Positions 27,276 to 36,374 are shown, numbered from the stretch's first letter. The stretch: 64,000 nucleotides of DNA from Ignavibacteria bacterium (GCA_016873805.1 VGVZ01000001.1:124001-188000), one strand, 5' to 3'. Translations and numbers: made by a program. The notes: generated by a model not told the origin, from the sequence alone.

Positions 27276-28856
27276 TTACGCTTGCATTATGATTTGGCGC
27301 CACTCTTCAAGCAGTGGTATCTTCTCTACCTCTGCCGGTATTTTGTCGAAGCTGGGAATACTGTACTGTATTACCCCTCCGATTCTTTCCTTATGGAAAA
27401 ATTCATGAGCGCGATGGTCAACAACAATTTTTGCCTGTCTGCTGCTATTCAAATTGTGAGTATTCACTAACTCGATAGCACGCTGCATGATCGCGTAGAC
27501 ATATTCTGGCGTGGCAAATCCCGGATTTACTGAGCGACTTCCCTCAAAACAGCGGTATATCGGATGACTTGACCTAAGATCGTTTTGTCCCTTCAGCATG
27601 TACCATTTCATGTCATAGTAACCCGCGTGTACCGGTTCTTGACCTGTGAGCCGGATCGGTGCATAATGGGGCAAATGGCTAAATGCCACTTCCGGCAAGA
27701 AACGCAAGATATTCATGGAAATGTAATCGGTGTCCAACTCGATTGCATTCTTTATGGTGAATTCGACATCTTCCCAACGTTCCGGAGTTAGAGTACCGTC
27801 GGGCATCATGCGAGCATTGCCAAAGATCAAAAAGACGCTGGGAGAGATTCTCGCTTCACGCAGCCAACGGTAGACTCTGGGCACGCATTCAAGGTAGTGC
27901 TGGGGTTTATGAGTCTTGTTCATTGCTCTAAGAATTTCTGGGACCAAGGACTCGACACCGCAAAACAAATAAACGCATCCTGATTCTCCCATGTATTTCA
28001 CCAGCTCCTTTTGCACGGCATCAACACGAGTATTGCAACCCCAGATGAAACCTCGCTTGTGCACTTCTTTGATGAGCTCAATAAGCCAATCCGGTTTCAG
28101 GGTAAAGGTTGAGTCGTCGAAGTAGATGGCTTCGTACCTCTGTTTCTTCAGAAGATCAAGTTCCTTGATTATGTTCCCTAAATCCCTCCAGTGAGTCCTT
28201 GAAGGGAAAAAAGCCTCCGAACAAAAAGCGCACTCCCAAGGGCAGCCACGAACCGTCATCATTTGTCCGGTCTTGCGATTTCCCAAGACTCTGAAGTTGT
28301 ACTCGGGAAACCAGTTCAATCTTGCTGGCATCAAGAAATTTGGATCTACTTCCTCGCGATGTCCGGTAGTAAGAACTGGTTTAGAACCATCCCAATATGC
28401 AACGCCTGGAATCTCCGCTTTCTTCGTATCCCATTCACCCTTGTCGATTGCTTTCGCTATCTGTTGGATTCCAATCTCTCCCTCACCTACGACACAGGCA
28501 TCTACGTAATCATGATGCAATGGTAGTGTGTACATGTACCCTGTAATCTCGTGAAAGCCTCCTTTGACGACAATTGCTTCTGGTAAAACTTGCTTCGTCA
28601 CCCAAGCAATATAGTTTGCAAGGTCGTTCTGGATGCTCATGTTAGTGATTCCAACTAACTGAGGTTGGAATTCGTCGAGCTTCGCCTTGTACTCTTGGAG
28701 CACATCTTTCTTCCTCACATAGCAGATGTCCAAGTCGAGGATCTCGACATTATGCTTGTGTGCCATGAGTGCAGCAGCAAGATAATCAAGACCCATGAAT
28801 TTTCCCGGATAACTTCGCTCTGGAAGAGGAGGAGCTACAAGCAATGCTCTGATCAT
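27276..28856 (-). CDS. B12-binding-type radical SAM protein
   Basis: A 526-residue protein. The N-terminal 150 residues resemble the cobalamin-binding Rossmann domain of class B radical SAM proteins, with GLDYLAAAL and ILDLD. The canonical DxHxxG cobalamin motif is not evident. The iron-sulfur cluster motif CxxxCxxC is at C205, C209 and C212 (GCPWECAFC). A TIM-barrel-like region follows (FDDSTFT, GCNTRVD, CGVES). The reaction is unknown; relatives include methylases and oxidative ring-forming enzymes. It starts 9 bp after the Liv receptor gene. That is an unusual partner for a transporter, and it may make or modify the sensed compound. Confidence 0.8.
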   Translation of the reverse strand: MIRALLVAPPLPERSYPGKFMGLDYLAAALMAHKHNVEILDLDICYVRKKDVLQEYKAKLDEFQPQLVGITNMSIQNDLANYIAWVTKQVLPEAIVVKGGFHEITGYMYTLPLHHDYVDACVVGEGEIGIQQIAKAIDKGEWDTKKAEIPGVAYWDGSKPVLTTGHREEVDPNFLMPARLNWFPEYNFRVLGNRKTGQMMTVRGCPWECAFCSEAFFPSRTHWRDLGNIIKELDLLKKQRYEAIYFDDSTFTLKPDWLIELIKEVHKRGFIWGCNTRVDAVQKELVKYMGESGCVYLFCGVESLVPEILRAMNKTHKPQHYLECVPRVYRWLREARISPSVFLIFGNARMMPDGTLTPERWEDVEFTIKNAIELDTDYISMNILRFLPEVAFSHLPHYAPIRLTGQEPVHAGYYDMKWYMLKGQNDLRSSHPIYRCFEGSRSVNPGFATPEYVYAIMQRAIELVNTHNLNSSRQAKIVVDHRAHEFFHKERIGGVIQYSIPSFDKIPAEVEKIPLLEEWRQIIMQA

Positions 28857-28865
28857 AGAACCACT

Positions 28866-30014
28866 TTATCGGGTTGCAGTAACAGAACCAGTCGGGACCC
28901 ACGTAACCAGTGCGAATTTCCCGTCCTTGGCTTCATACAGATAGTACGGCTTGCTTACTTCTCCGTATGAATCGAACTTCGTGATGCCCGTAACGCCCTT
29001 GAACTCTAGTTTATAAAGTGCATCCTTGATTCCATCGGAGGTATACCCCCCACGTTTAATCGCATCGGCAATAACCAGAATTGCATCGTAAGCGTATGCC
29101 GCATAAACGTCTGGCTCACCCCCATATGCCTTCTTGAACCCATCAAGAAAGTTGGCCACCTCTTCATCAGACACTCCGTACCCCATAGCCATCAGTGTAT
29201 AGTAAGAACCATTTGCTGCGCTGCCAGCTATGCCAAAGAGATCTGGTGAATATGCGCCATCCCCACCAACAAACGGAACTTGGATACCAAGTTGACGAGC
29301 CTGTTTCAAAATCAGTGCACACTCTTCGTAGTTTCCCGGAAAAAACACAACCTCTGGCCTCATTTGCTTGATCTTTGTCAAAGCGTGACGGAAGTCTTTT
29401 TGCCCACCTTCAAAAGTTTCCTGAGCGAGGATCTTCCCTCCAATGTTGCTGAAGTTCTCTATGAAAGCTTCCCCAAGGCTTTTTCCGTAGTCATCGTTTT
29501 GATAAAGCACAGCAGCGGTCTTCTTTTGAAGGTATTCAAGCACGAAATGCGCTGCCGTTTTTCCCTGATCACTGTTGGTTGGAACGTTCCGGAAAATGTA
29601 ATCACCCACATACTTAATTTCATCAGCCGTGGAACTTGCTGAAAAGAGAACTACTTTTCGACTTTCCGCCGTCCCAGCAATTGCCTGTGTCTCAGCTGAT
29701 CGGAACGCACCGAGTATTACCGGCACGCGGTCTACGTTAATAAGTTTCTGAAGGGCGTACCCAGCGTCCTTTGGCTCACCACGGCTATCCTCATAGATTG
29801 CTTCTACCTTCTTCCCGTCTATCCCGCCTGCCTTGTTGATTCTTTCGAAGGCAAGATCAACACCCTGTTTGGTGGCAGCTCCATACGTTGCACGGGAACC
29901 TGTAAGCGGTGTTATTACCCCAATCTTGTAAGCGTCAGGCTGCTTAGAGCAACCTACAAGTAAGATCGATACGAGAAGGACAATACTGCCGCAGTACATT
30001 GCAAAGGTTTTCAT
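28866..30014 (-). CDS. livK: Branched-chain amino acid/amide-type ABC receptor (lipoprotein)
   Basis: A 382-residue type I periplasmic binding protein. A signal and lipobox (SILLVGC, Cys near 22) are followed by the LivJ/LivK core IGVITPLTGSRATYG. Later family segments are AVLYQNDDYGKS and YAAYAYDAILV. It delivers a ligand to the permeases encoded upstream. The ligand cannot be read from sequence; relatives bind Leu/Ile/Val, amides, urea or aromatic acids. AAGGAG lies upstream of the ATG. Confidence 0.88.
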   Translation of the reverse strand: MKTFAMYCGSIVLLVSILLVGCSKQPDAYKIGVITPLTGSRATYGAATKQGVDLAFERINKAGGIDGKKVEAIYEDSRGEPKDAGYALQKLINVDRVPVILGAFRSAETQAIAGTAESRKVVLFSASSTADEIKYVGDYIFRNVPTNSDQGKTAAHFVLEYLQKKTAAVLYQNDDYGKSLGEAFIENFSNIGGKILAQETFEGGQKDFRHALTKIKQMRPEVVFFPGNYEECALILKQARQLGIQVPFVGGDGAYSPDLFGIAGSAANGSYYTLMAMGYGVSDEEVANFLDGFKKAYGGEPDVYAAYAYDAILVIADAIKRGGYTSDGIKDALYKLEFKGVTGITKFDSYGEVSKPYYLYEAKDGKFALVTWVPTGSVTATR

Positions 30015-30030
30015 CTTTATTTCTCCTTAT

Positions 30031-30759
30031 TTATGTTTGTAAAATAGTCTCAAAACTCTCTTGCTCAGATAAACTCTGAGGGTTCAGGTGTTCCTTTGAA
30101 ATCACACCCTCCTTCATCGCGTATGCCCTGTTTGCGATTGACAGTGCTCGGCGTATATTCTGCTCCACGAGCAGTATCGTGATCGAAAGAGATTCGTTGA
30201 GTCCTTTGATCTTCTCGATTACTCTGTTCACCAACTTCGGTGCTAAGCCTGCAGATGGCTCATCTAACAGCAAGAATTTCGGCTGTCTGAGCGTTACCAT
30301 GGCGAGTGACAGCATTTGCTGCTGTCCTCCGCTCAAAGCGCCTGCGCGCATCGGCTCAATCTGGGCAAGCTCAGGGAACAGTGAGAAAATATTGTCGGGT
30401 GCTGGGGAGCGTTCTGGGTTACTGTTTCCATTTGGACTGCTGGAGGCAAGGCTCAGGTTCTCCGCTACAGTTAAGCTCGGGAATATCGAACCGCCCTGCT
30501 TCAGGTATCCAATTCCGAGTCGAGCGCGTTCATGCGGATGCAGGTCTGTAATATCACTTCCCTCAAACTGTATTTTGCCCGCAGAGGGATGCAGTATGCC
30601 CATGATCGTTTTCAAGAGTGTCGATTTCCCTGCACCGTTGGGACCGATGAGGGCAACGATTTCTCCTCTCTCTGCGTGAAGTGAAATACCCTTGAGTATC
30701 TCTTTCTTTCGATAAGAAGCAACCAGGTTGTCAACAATCAGTAGTTGATTCATTCCCAT
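30031..30759 (-). CDS. livF: Liv-type ABC transporter ATPase (LivF-like)
   Basis: A 242-residue ABC ATPase. Walker A is GPNGAGKST, the signature is LSGGQQQM and Walker B is FLLLDEPSAGL. The order and the signature variant are typical of LivF. A Q-loop segment (GYLKQGGSIFPSLTV) is present. AGGAG precedes the ATG. It pairs with LivG to power uptake. Confidence 0.92.
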   Translation of the reverse strand: MGMNQLLIVDNLVASYRKKEILKGISLHAERGEIVALIGPNGAGKSTLLKTIMGILHPSAGKIQFEGSDITDLHPHERARLGIGYLKQGGSIFPSLTVAENLSLASSSPNGNSNPERSPAPDNIFSLFPELAQIEPMRAGALSGGQQQMLSLAMVTLRQPKFLLLDEPSAGLAPKLVNRVIEKIKGLNESLSITILLVEQNIRRALSIANRAYAMKEGVISKEHLNPQSLSEQESFETILQT

Positions 30760-30760
30760 C

Positions 30761-31549
30761 TTACACTCCTAAGTATGCCTCACGGGTGACTCTGTCGTGA
30801 ATCACCTCGTCCGGGAGTCCGAACGCGACAACTTCGCTATCGTCCAGCACATACACCCAGTGGGCAAGTTCCAGAACAACGCTAATGTTATGCTCAATGA
30901 AGATGATCGTTTTCCCTTGATCAACAAGCCGGGACATCAAATCCATCACGGAATCGAGAACCGCCGGGTGCACTCCCGAGGCCGGTTCGTCCAACAACAG
31001 AATCTTCGCATCCATCGCAAGCAACCGAGCTATTGCGAGGAGTTTCTGCTGTCCAAACGATAAATTCTCCGCCACTGTGTTTGCCTTATCTGCCAGGGTC
31101 ACAAACTCAAGCAATGCCTGTGCCCGTTCGATGTTCGGTCGCTCCATCTTCATCATCTGCGCCCGTTGGAAAATCGGCTGCCAGAACATCTCTCCGACTT
31201 GATTGGGGAAAGCCACGACGATGTTCTCCAGTGTCGTGAGCTTTCCAAACACTCGCACATCTTGAAACAACCTTCCGATACCCAGTCTGGCAATTTCCCA
31301 CGGTTTGCGAGTCGTCAGGTCGCCCGTTCCAAGGAGAATAGCGCCGCTTGTTGGTGCAATGTAACCGCCAATCAGATTGAACAAGGTTGTCTTGCCTGCG
31401 CCGTTCGGTCCAATCAGCGCGGTGATTCTTTGCGGTGTAAAGGCAATGCTCACATTGTTAACCGCAGCAACGCCGCCAAAGAACCGACTCAGGTGCTTCA
31501 CTTCGAGTGTGGGCACGTTGTCTGTCCGTCTACTCAAATCCATATTCAC
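30761..31549 (-). CDS. livG: Liv-type ABC transporter ATPase (LivG-like)
   Basis: A 262-residue ABC ATPase. Walker A is GPNGAGKTT, Walker B is ILLLDEPASGVHP, and the signature region is LSFGQQKLL, the usual LivG form. It overlaps the end of livM by 20 bp, and livF starts one base after its stop, so translation is tightly coupled. The extension at the N-terminus (MNMDLSRRTDNVP) is non-conserved. Confidence 0.92.
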   Translation of the reverse strand: MNMDLSRRTDNVPTLEVKHLSRFFGGVAAVNNVSIAFTPQRITALIGPNGAGKTTLFNLIGGYIAPTSGAILLGTGDLTTRKPWEIARLGIGRLFQDVRVFGKLTTLENIVVAFPNQVGEMFWQPIFQRAQMMKMERPNIERAQALLEFVTLADKANTVAENLSFGQQKLLAIARLLAMDAKILLLDEPASGVHPAVLDSVMDLMSRLVDQGKTIIFIEHNISVVLELAHWVYVLDDSEVVAFGLPDEVIHDRVTREAYLGV

Positions 31550-32399
31550 CGGCCAAGCCTCTCGGTCTATAGATTACCAGGAGGATAAGCGCAAGCGCAT
31601 ACAACATCATGCGGATGTTTGGCGCCACAGTATCCGGAATCTGTAAGAATCTCAACACCTCCGGCAGAACTACAAGAATAACAGTTCCGACGATTGGTCC
31701 CTTGATATTCCCACTGCCGCCAATAGCAAGGATTGTGATGAGAAACAGCGACTCGGCAATGGTGAAACTTGTGGGGTCAATATAGCGCATATATCCCGCA
31801 TAGAGAGAACCAGCGATAGCTGCCACTCCGGCACCGAGAGCAAACGATGTCGTCTTGAAAAAGAGAGGATCTTTGCCGATCGCCTGGGATGCGATTTCGT
31901 CTTCACGAATCGTCTTCAGAACTCGACCAAATTGTGATGAAGTGATGAGATAGACAAATCCGACGGTTAACAAAGCGAAAGCCGTTGTCAGTGACACATA
32001 CGAAGAAGGGGAATCGAACACGAAACCGAAAAGTGATGGAGATGGAATACCGGGTATTCCATAGGGTCCACGAGTGAACGAGATCCAGTTGTACATTATG
32101 CCGAAGATGATCGCTTGAAAGCCGAGTGTTCCTAGAACAAAGTAGTCTCCCCGAAGCCGCAACGTCGGGATAGAAACGACAAAACTGAGTAACATCGATA
32201 TGACGATGCTGGCAATTAGAGCTACAAAGAAATTCACACCCCAACTCGTCATGAGGAGTGTCGAGGCGTACGCACCGATTCCATAGAAAGCCGCGTGACA
32301 CACTGAGAGCAAACCCGTGTAGCCCATCACCAGGTTGAGCGATTGCGTGAGGATAAGGTAGATACCGATCATTACAAGTATGTGGAGCAGGTAATTCAT
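31530..32399 (-). CDS. livM: Liv-type ABC permease (LivM-like)
   Basis: The ATG at 32399 overlaps the livH stop by four bases (ATGA) and gives 289 residues. It is a hydrophobic permease with the LivM start (ILTQSLNLVMGYTGLLSVCHAAFYG) and the coupling segment near IREDEIASQAIGKD. The frame is open upstream to 32729 inside livH, but that part is a shadow. It forms the membrane channel with LivH. Confidence 0.9.
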   Translation of the reverse strand: MNYLLHILVMIGIYLILTQSLNLVMGYTGLLSVCHAAFYGIGAYASTLLMTSWGVNFFVALIASIVISMLLSFVVSIPTLRLRGDYFVLGTLGFQAIIFGIMYNWISFTRGPYGIPGIPSPSLFGFVFDSPSSYVSLTTAFALLTVGFVYLITSSQFGRVLKTIREDEIASQAIGKDPLFFKTTSFALGAGVAAIAGSLYAGYMRYIDPTSFTIAESLFLITILAIGGSGNIKGPIVGTVILVVLPEVLRFLQIPDTVAPNIRMMLYALALILLVIYRPRGLAGEYGFE

Positions 32400-33268
32400 A
32401 CTTCTTCCAAACGAACCTTTTTCCCGAGAAGTCCTTGCGGACGCAGCACAAGAAAGAGAACAAGGATGCTGAATGTAAAGACATCCATCCAGCGCACGGA
32501 GAACTGCCAAACAACAAGACTCTGAACAATTCCGAGAACAACGCCGCCGACAATCGCGCCTTCGAACAACTTCACACCACCCACGACGACCGCAACGGCA
32601 GAGATCAGCAGTGCACTCATGCCAACGTGCGGATCCATTCCGATATCCATTACAGAGATGATTGCGGAAATACCGGCTAACAAAGAACCAGCCGCAAAGA
32701 TCGCAATCCTGATAACGGAGGCATTCCAACCAAGTACCTCAACAAGGGCAGGGTTATCTGAAAAGGCTGTGAGCAGTCGTCCAAGTCGCGACTTTTTGAA
32801 GAGAAAGAACGCAACAAGTGTGACAACAAAAGTTGCAAAACCCAATAACTGAAAACGTGTCAGTATAACTGATCCGACTTCAAATGTGATATCGACGCCC
32901 GGTCTGAGAACTTTTGTCTCGTTACCGGCTATCAGTGCAATCAGGTTCACAGCGAAAAGATAGATTCCAAACGAGCCAATTAACGCTGCCAACGGAGATG
33001 CGCGCCGCTTCTGAATAGGGCGATACACCAATAGCTCAGCAAGCACACCGCTGAAAGCAGCACCGAGGAGTGCAACGGCGACAGCGACTGGCCACCAGAT
33101 ATTGGTTGCAACTAGCATTAAATATGTCAGGTAAGCCGCTATAGTATAGATTGCCCCGTGGGCGAAGTGGAAAACGCCCGTTGACCGATAAATGATACCA
33201 AAACCAAGGGCAACGATTGCATACAAAGCGCCAGCGCAAAGGCCGTTAGCAAGTAGCTGTGGTAGCAT
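32396..33268 (-). CDS. livH: Liv-type ABC permease (LivH-like)
   Basis: A 290-residue permease from the ATG at 33268. It has the LivH opening LLANGLCAGALYAIVALGFG and IYRSTGVFHFAHGAIY, and ends RPQGLLGKKVRLEEV, the standard C-terminal segment. A TTG at 33313 would add 15 non-conserved residues. It starts 84 bp downstream of the LuxR-type regulator gene. Confidence 0.9.
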   Translation of the reverse strand: MLPQLLANGLCAGALYAIVALGFGIIYRSTGVFHFAHGAIYTIAAYLTYLMLVATNIWWPVAVAVALLGAAFSGVLAELLVYRPIQKRRASPLAALIGSFGIYLFAVNLIALIAGNETKVLRPGVDITFEVGSVILTRFQLLGFATFVVTLVAFFLFKKSRLGRLLTAFSDNPALVEVLGWNASVIRIAIFAAGSLLAGISAIISVMDIGMDPHVGMSALLISAVAVVVGGVKLFEGAIVGGVVLGIVQSLVVWQFSVRWMDVFTFSILVLFLVLRPQGLLGKKVRLEEV

Positions 33269-33352
33269 GAGAATGACACCCTGGCAACAAAGATAAGAGA
33301 AGCCTTTGGGCAAGCAAGACGTCCATTGGGAGTCAAAAGACTACCCAAAAGA

Positions 33353-34039
33353 CTAAGAATCGATGTCAGCGGGGCTTACTATACCATATTTGATTGCGAT
33401 TACGACTGCGTGCGCCCGGTTTTTAGCGCTCATCTTCGCCAGGAGAGCGGCGATGACGTTCTTGATTCTTTTTTCGTTTGTATGCAGGTGTTCAGCTATT
33501 TCCTTGTTGGATAAGCCCTGGGCGAGGAAGGTGAGGACCTGTTGTTCTTGTTCGGTAAGGTGGAAATCTTTTTTCTTGATTATTTCCCCTGCAACTTTCT
33601 TCTGGACGGCCTCGATGAGCTTCTTTGTTGCAGTTGGAGACAATCCAACGAGGCCGTCAGAAGCTTTTTCGATTACTTCCCTAAGAAACTTGAGTTCGTC
33701 CGACTTGGCAAAGTATCCTCTTGCTCCGCTGGCCAGGGCTTGTGCAATAACACCTGGCTCACTATAGTGCGACGTAAATATGGTCTTGATTCCGGGGAGC
33801 TCGCTCGAAATCTTCTTGGCCGCCTTAATGCCGGCAAATTCCTCAGCCGGATAATCTATGTCGAGAAGAACAATATCGGGACGCTGCTTCTTGAGGAGGT
33901 CAATGCAGTTCTGCAGGCTTTTCTCTCCGCCGACCACCTGAAAGCCCTCGAATTCAAGCCAACGGATATAGCTTTCCCTGACAGAATCGTGATCATCGAA
34001 GATTAAGATTTTAACTTTGCTGGGCTCTCTTTGCATCAT
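33353..34039 (-). CDS. NarL/LuxR-family response regulator
   Basis: A 228-residue two-domain regulator. The receiver has D15/D16 (IFDDHD) and phospho-acceptor D60 in VLLDIDYP. The C-terminal LuxR-type HTH contains LTEQEQQVLTFLAQGLSNKEIAEHL (about 177-201), with the usual TNEKRIKNV recognition segment. AAAGGA precedes the ATG. As the first gene of the long minus-strand run it may regulate the Liv/kinase/channel genes that follow. No classical sensor kinase is adjacent; the 1365-residue kinase-like protein downstream is a candidate partner. Confidence 0.88.
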   Translation of the reverse strand: MMQREPSKVKILIFDDHDSVRESYIRWLEFEGFQVVGGEKSLQNCIDLLKKQRPDIVLLDIDYPAEEFAGIKAAKKISSELPGIKTIFTSHYSEPGVIAQALASGARGYFAKSDELKFLREVIEKASDGLVGLSPTATKKLIEAVQKKVAGEIIKKKDFHLTEQEQQVLTFLAQGLSNKEIAEHLHTNEKRIKNVIAALLAKMSAKNRAHAVVIAIKYGIVSPADIDS

Positions 34040-34674
34040 GATTCCTTTTCTTTAACAATGCGGCGAGATTCTTGCGGACGATCGCAAGTCAGGTTTCGCC
34101 TTCCCCGTTCGATTTGCAGTCTTCTCAGCAATCATCCAGGATTCGTTACTTGATGAAACATCGGTACTTACGGGCGGGAGACACAACGAAACGACGCGAC
34201 AAAGTAGGAAACTACTGCGAAGAAATCAATTTTGAACCGTTTATCCGTTATGAACCAGTAGTAGTGTCAGTTGTCATATTAACAACGTCCAAATGGGAGA
34301 GGACAAATCAGCACCGAGCTGCGCTTGCCCCGCGAAGGCCTGTTTGCCTGTGCAAACGGGCAGGCGGAAGAAGCCCACCAAAAGGTGAAGCATAGCGGGT
34401 AAACGGGGAATTGGCACAAAAACGAGTGTCCGGTGACGTGCCTGCACGCCGAAGTTTGTTCTACACAGGTGTTTCGGCACGTCCGCCTTCCGCAAGCGTG
34501 CGGCGGACAGGCAGGCGTGTGTCGAGGGATGATAGGTTTGTGCCAAGACCAGGCCGTTGTTTGGGCTGGACAAGCGCGCCTTCGTCCGACAGAAGCGGAC
34601 TCCGGCGGTTAAACGCATTTGGGACAATAGAGAGGGAGTCCGCCTATGCTTCAGAATAACAGCTTCGGCGGGGG
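34040..34674. other. Intergenic region with probable operon promoter and palindromic repeats
   Basis: No supported gene. The left 200 bp should carry the promoter of the leftward LuxR/Liv run. Palindromes lie at 34338-34366 (GCCTG...CAGGC) and 34437-34519. The latter is the CGTGCCTGCACGCCGAAGT ... GCGGCGGACAGGCAGGCGTG element that returns at 36644-36740 and, as a half copy, at 39235. Confidence 0.5.
34437..34519. repeat. 83-bp GC-rich palindromic element, copy 1
   Basis: Starts CGTGCCTGCACGCCGAAGT and ends GCGGCGGACAGGCAGGCGTG. The two outer ends match 36644-36740 almost base for base, while the middle (about 20 bp) differs. Internal arms GTCCGCC/GGCGGAC can pair. Confidence 0.75.
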
Positions 34675-34872
34675 TCAAAACGGCACTCCCTCGCCGATCA
34701 TTGTCTCGAGCTTTTGGATAAGCAGATTGTTCTGCTCAACTGCTCGTTGGGCAAGCTCTCGAACGATGTCGAGCCTGCACGAGCCGAATTGATTGAGATA
34801 CTGGTCGCGCTCGGATTCGAGCGACTGAATGAGATAGCGAATTTCTTCAGGTGTCAGTTCGATGGTTGTCAT
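34675..34872 (-). CDS. Small conserved-looking hypothetical protein
   Basis: Sixty-five residues, MTTIELTPEEIRYLIQSLES, mostly alpha-helical with charged residues. A strong AAAGGAG lies 6-7 bases before the ATG, which is the main reason to believe the gene. No family is recognised. Palindromic repeats flank it on both sides. Confidence 0.55.
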   Translation of the reverse strand: MTTIELTPEEIRYLIQSLESERDQYLNQFGSCRLDIVRELAQRAVEQNNLLIQKLETMIGEGVPF

Positions 34873-35163
34873 AAAGTTCTCCTTTGATTCTGATCCCGCT
34901 TCACGTTTCAGGCGTTGAGAGCGGGATCCTCAACTTGACGACAGAGTTAGCTTCCCCCGACAAGTCGGGGTCGCTAACTCTGGTCAAGTTGGGACCTCTT
35001 CCGGTGTGAATTGGATTGTGATCCTGGATCCTCCTTATGTTTCAGATCCCGCTATCGGGGGTTTAGCCGTGAGGCGGGATTCTCAATTTGACATCATCGT
35101 TAGTCCCGCTCTTGGATTTTGCATATTAGCGGGATTCCAGAAAGCGGAACTTCACTGCGTTCA
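34873..35163. repeat. Two composite double-hairpin palindromes
   Basis: Unit A (about 34900-34990) has GATCCCGCT ... AGCGGGATC, then CAACTTGAC...GTCAAGTTG enclosing GAGTTAGC...GCTAACTC and CCCCGAC/GTCGGGG. Unit B (about 35040-35190) has GATCCCGC ... GCGGGAT, then CAATTTGAC...GTCAAATTG enclosing GTTAGT...ACTAAC, and reaches into the end of the next gene. The layout matches the 358-bp unit at 5501 in reverse orientation, with different but still complementary arm sequences. Confidence 0.75.
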
Positions 35164-35607
35164 CTAACGCTGGTCAAATTGGAATTTCCTCCAAGCTGAA
35201 ATGATTTGTTCTATGGTTCTTATACCAACCTTGGGAAGGTAGTAGACCTCAAGCCACGTCTTGTAGGGACGGCTGGTGACAATGATTTCTATGCGGGCGG
35301 AGTTGATGCGTTCCTGAGAGAGAAGCTGCCAGAGCCGTGAAGTGGGCGTTTCGTTGAGCCAATTGAGACAAGCTCTTGCTTCATCATCGTCAGTGAACGG
35401 AAGTAGAATCTCGTCGTAACGAGTGCCCTGTTGCTCTATGTATGCGGGATGTGGTGCTCTGGGTATGTGCGGTGTGGGATTTGGATTGACGATGTAGGCG
35501 ATGATGCCAACAATGACCGCGAGTATTATGAGGGAGAATGTGAGCAAGTCACCGACTTCCGGATGGAGTTGCCTGACTCGCTTTCTCAAGCGTGGGCTGT
35601 ATTCCAT
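35164..35607 (-). CDS. Hypothetical protein with one membrane helix
   Basis: From the ATG at 35607, 147 residues. A basic start (MEYSPRLRKRVRQLHPEVGD) is followed by one membrane helix (LLTFSLIILAVIVGIIAYIV) and then a soluble domain, DEILLPFTDDDEARACLNWL ... SARIEIIVTSRPYKTWLEV. No family is recognised. A GGAG lies about 20 bases upstream, which is too far to fix the start. The last codons run into palindrome unit B. Confidence 0.5.
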   Translation of the reverse strand: MEYSPRLRKRVRQLHPEVGDLLTFSLIILAVIVGIIAYIVNPNPTPHIPRAPHPAYIEQQGTRYDEILLPFTDDDEARACLNWLNETPTSRLWQLLSQERINSARIEIIVTSRPYKTWLEVYYLPKVGIRTIEQIISAWRKFQFDQR

Positions 35608-36374
35608 CCACGTGATGGACTCGTAAAACTCCTTCAACCCCGTTAACGGGGTAAACTGTTTCGTCAGTGACTTGGCCCGCCAAACAGACGGCGGGCAGGG
35701 CTGCCACTGAAACGCAGACTGACCAGCAACCTGAACGGCACGCCACGAGCCACGACCGAGGCGAGGCAAACGGGCGGGAGAGAAACCGACGCAGAAGACG
35801 AAGACCGACACGCCGAGACAAGCAGCTAGACGGCAAGCGAGCAGAGAGCCACGGGACTTGCGAGACGAGAGAAAGCAGACGAGAGCGGAAGGACGGGCCC
35901 CCGCCTGACCGGCGGGCAGGTGAGCGAGAAAGCGAACGAGCGCAACAGACCGGCCGGCGAGACGCAGCCGCAGCGGAACACCGAGGCGACCCCCAGCCCA
36001 CCAAGCAACGGAAGTGATATCCCGCTGATCGAAAGCGTGGTCGGCCTTCTTGTTTTGGTCACACAGCCTCCCTTAACATATTCTGCCTGATCGCCGATTA
36101 TTGTGCTGCGCCGCTACGAAAAACCCGTAGAGTTAGCTCGCTGAGGGCTTTCTTCCCTACGGGTCACCTGCCCGACTACGTCGTTCGGGCGGGTTGCTCC
36201 ATTCCTCGAAATGGCTCAAGAGAGTGGAACAGATATCTTATGAAATCTTACTCTCTCCCTCCTCTGCTCAGCACGTCCGGTTCGCCTTCAGTAGTGAAAT
36301 GTCTGCGATGGGCGAGTATTAAGGTAAAACAAAATCGTGCAAAAACAATTTGTCGGTCGTTAACCCCTCCCTGA
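35608..36374. other. Non-coding stretch with a thymine-depleted segment and palindromes
   Basis: No believable gene: the long frames here on both strands are products of skewed composition. Bases 35701-36000 contain only nine T in 300, with T-free runs of 94 (35733-35826) and 93 (35922-36014) bases. A GC palindrome sits at 35897-35920 (CCCGCCTGACCGGCGGG), and hairpins occupy 36132-36200 (ACCCGTAG ... CTACGGGT and ACCTGCCCG ... CGGGCGGGT). Confidence 0.6.

Noticed and set aside
34274-34678. 134-codon minus-strand frame
   Set aside because: Mostly made of translated palindromic repeats (ACLSAARLRKADVPK also appears in the broken PLD frame). Not a gene.
35701-36000. Template or variable repeat of a diversity-generating retroelement
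   Set aside because: No reverse transcriptase gene, no second copy with adenine-specific changes, and the bias is lack of T rather than variation at A.
35667-36062. Arg-rich frame on the plus strand and Leu/Ser-rich frame on the minus strand
   Set aside because: Both arise from the thymine-poor composition. Neither has a ribosome site or recognisable domain.
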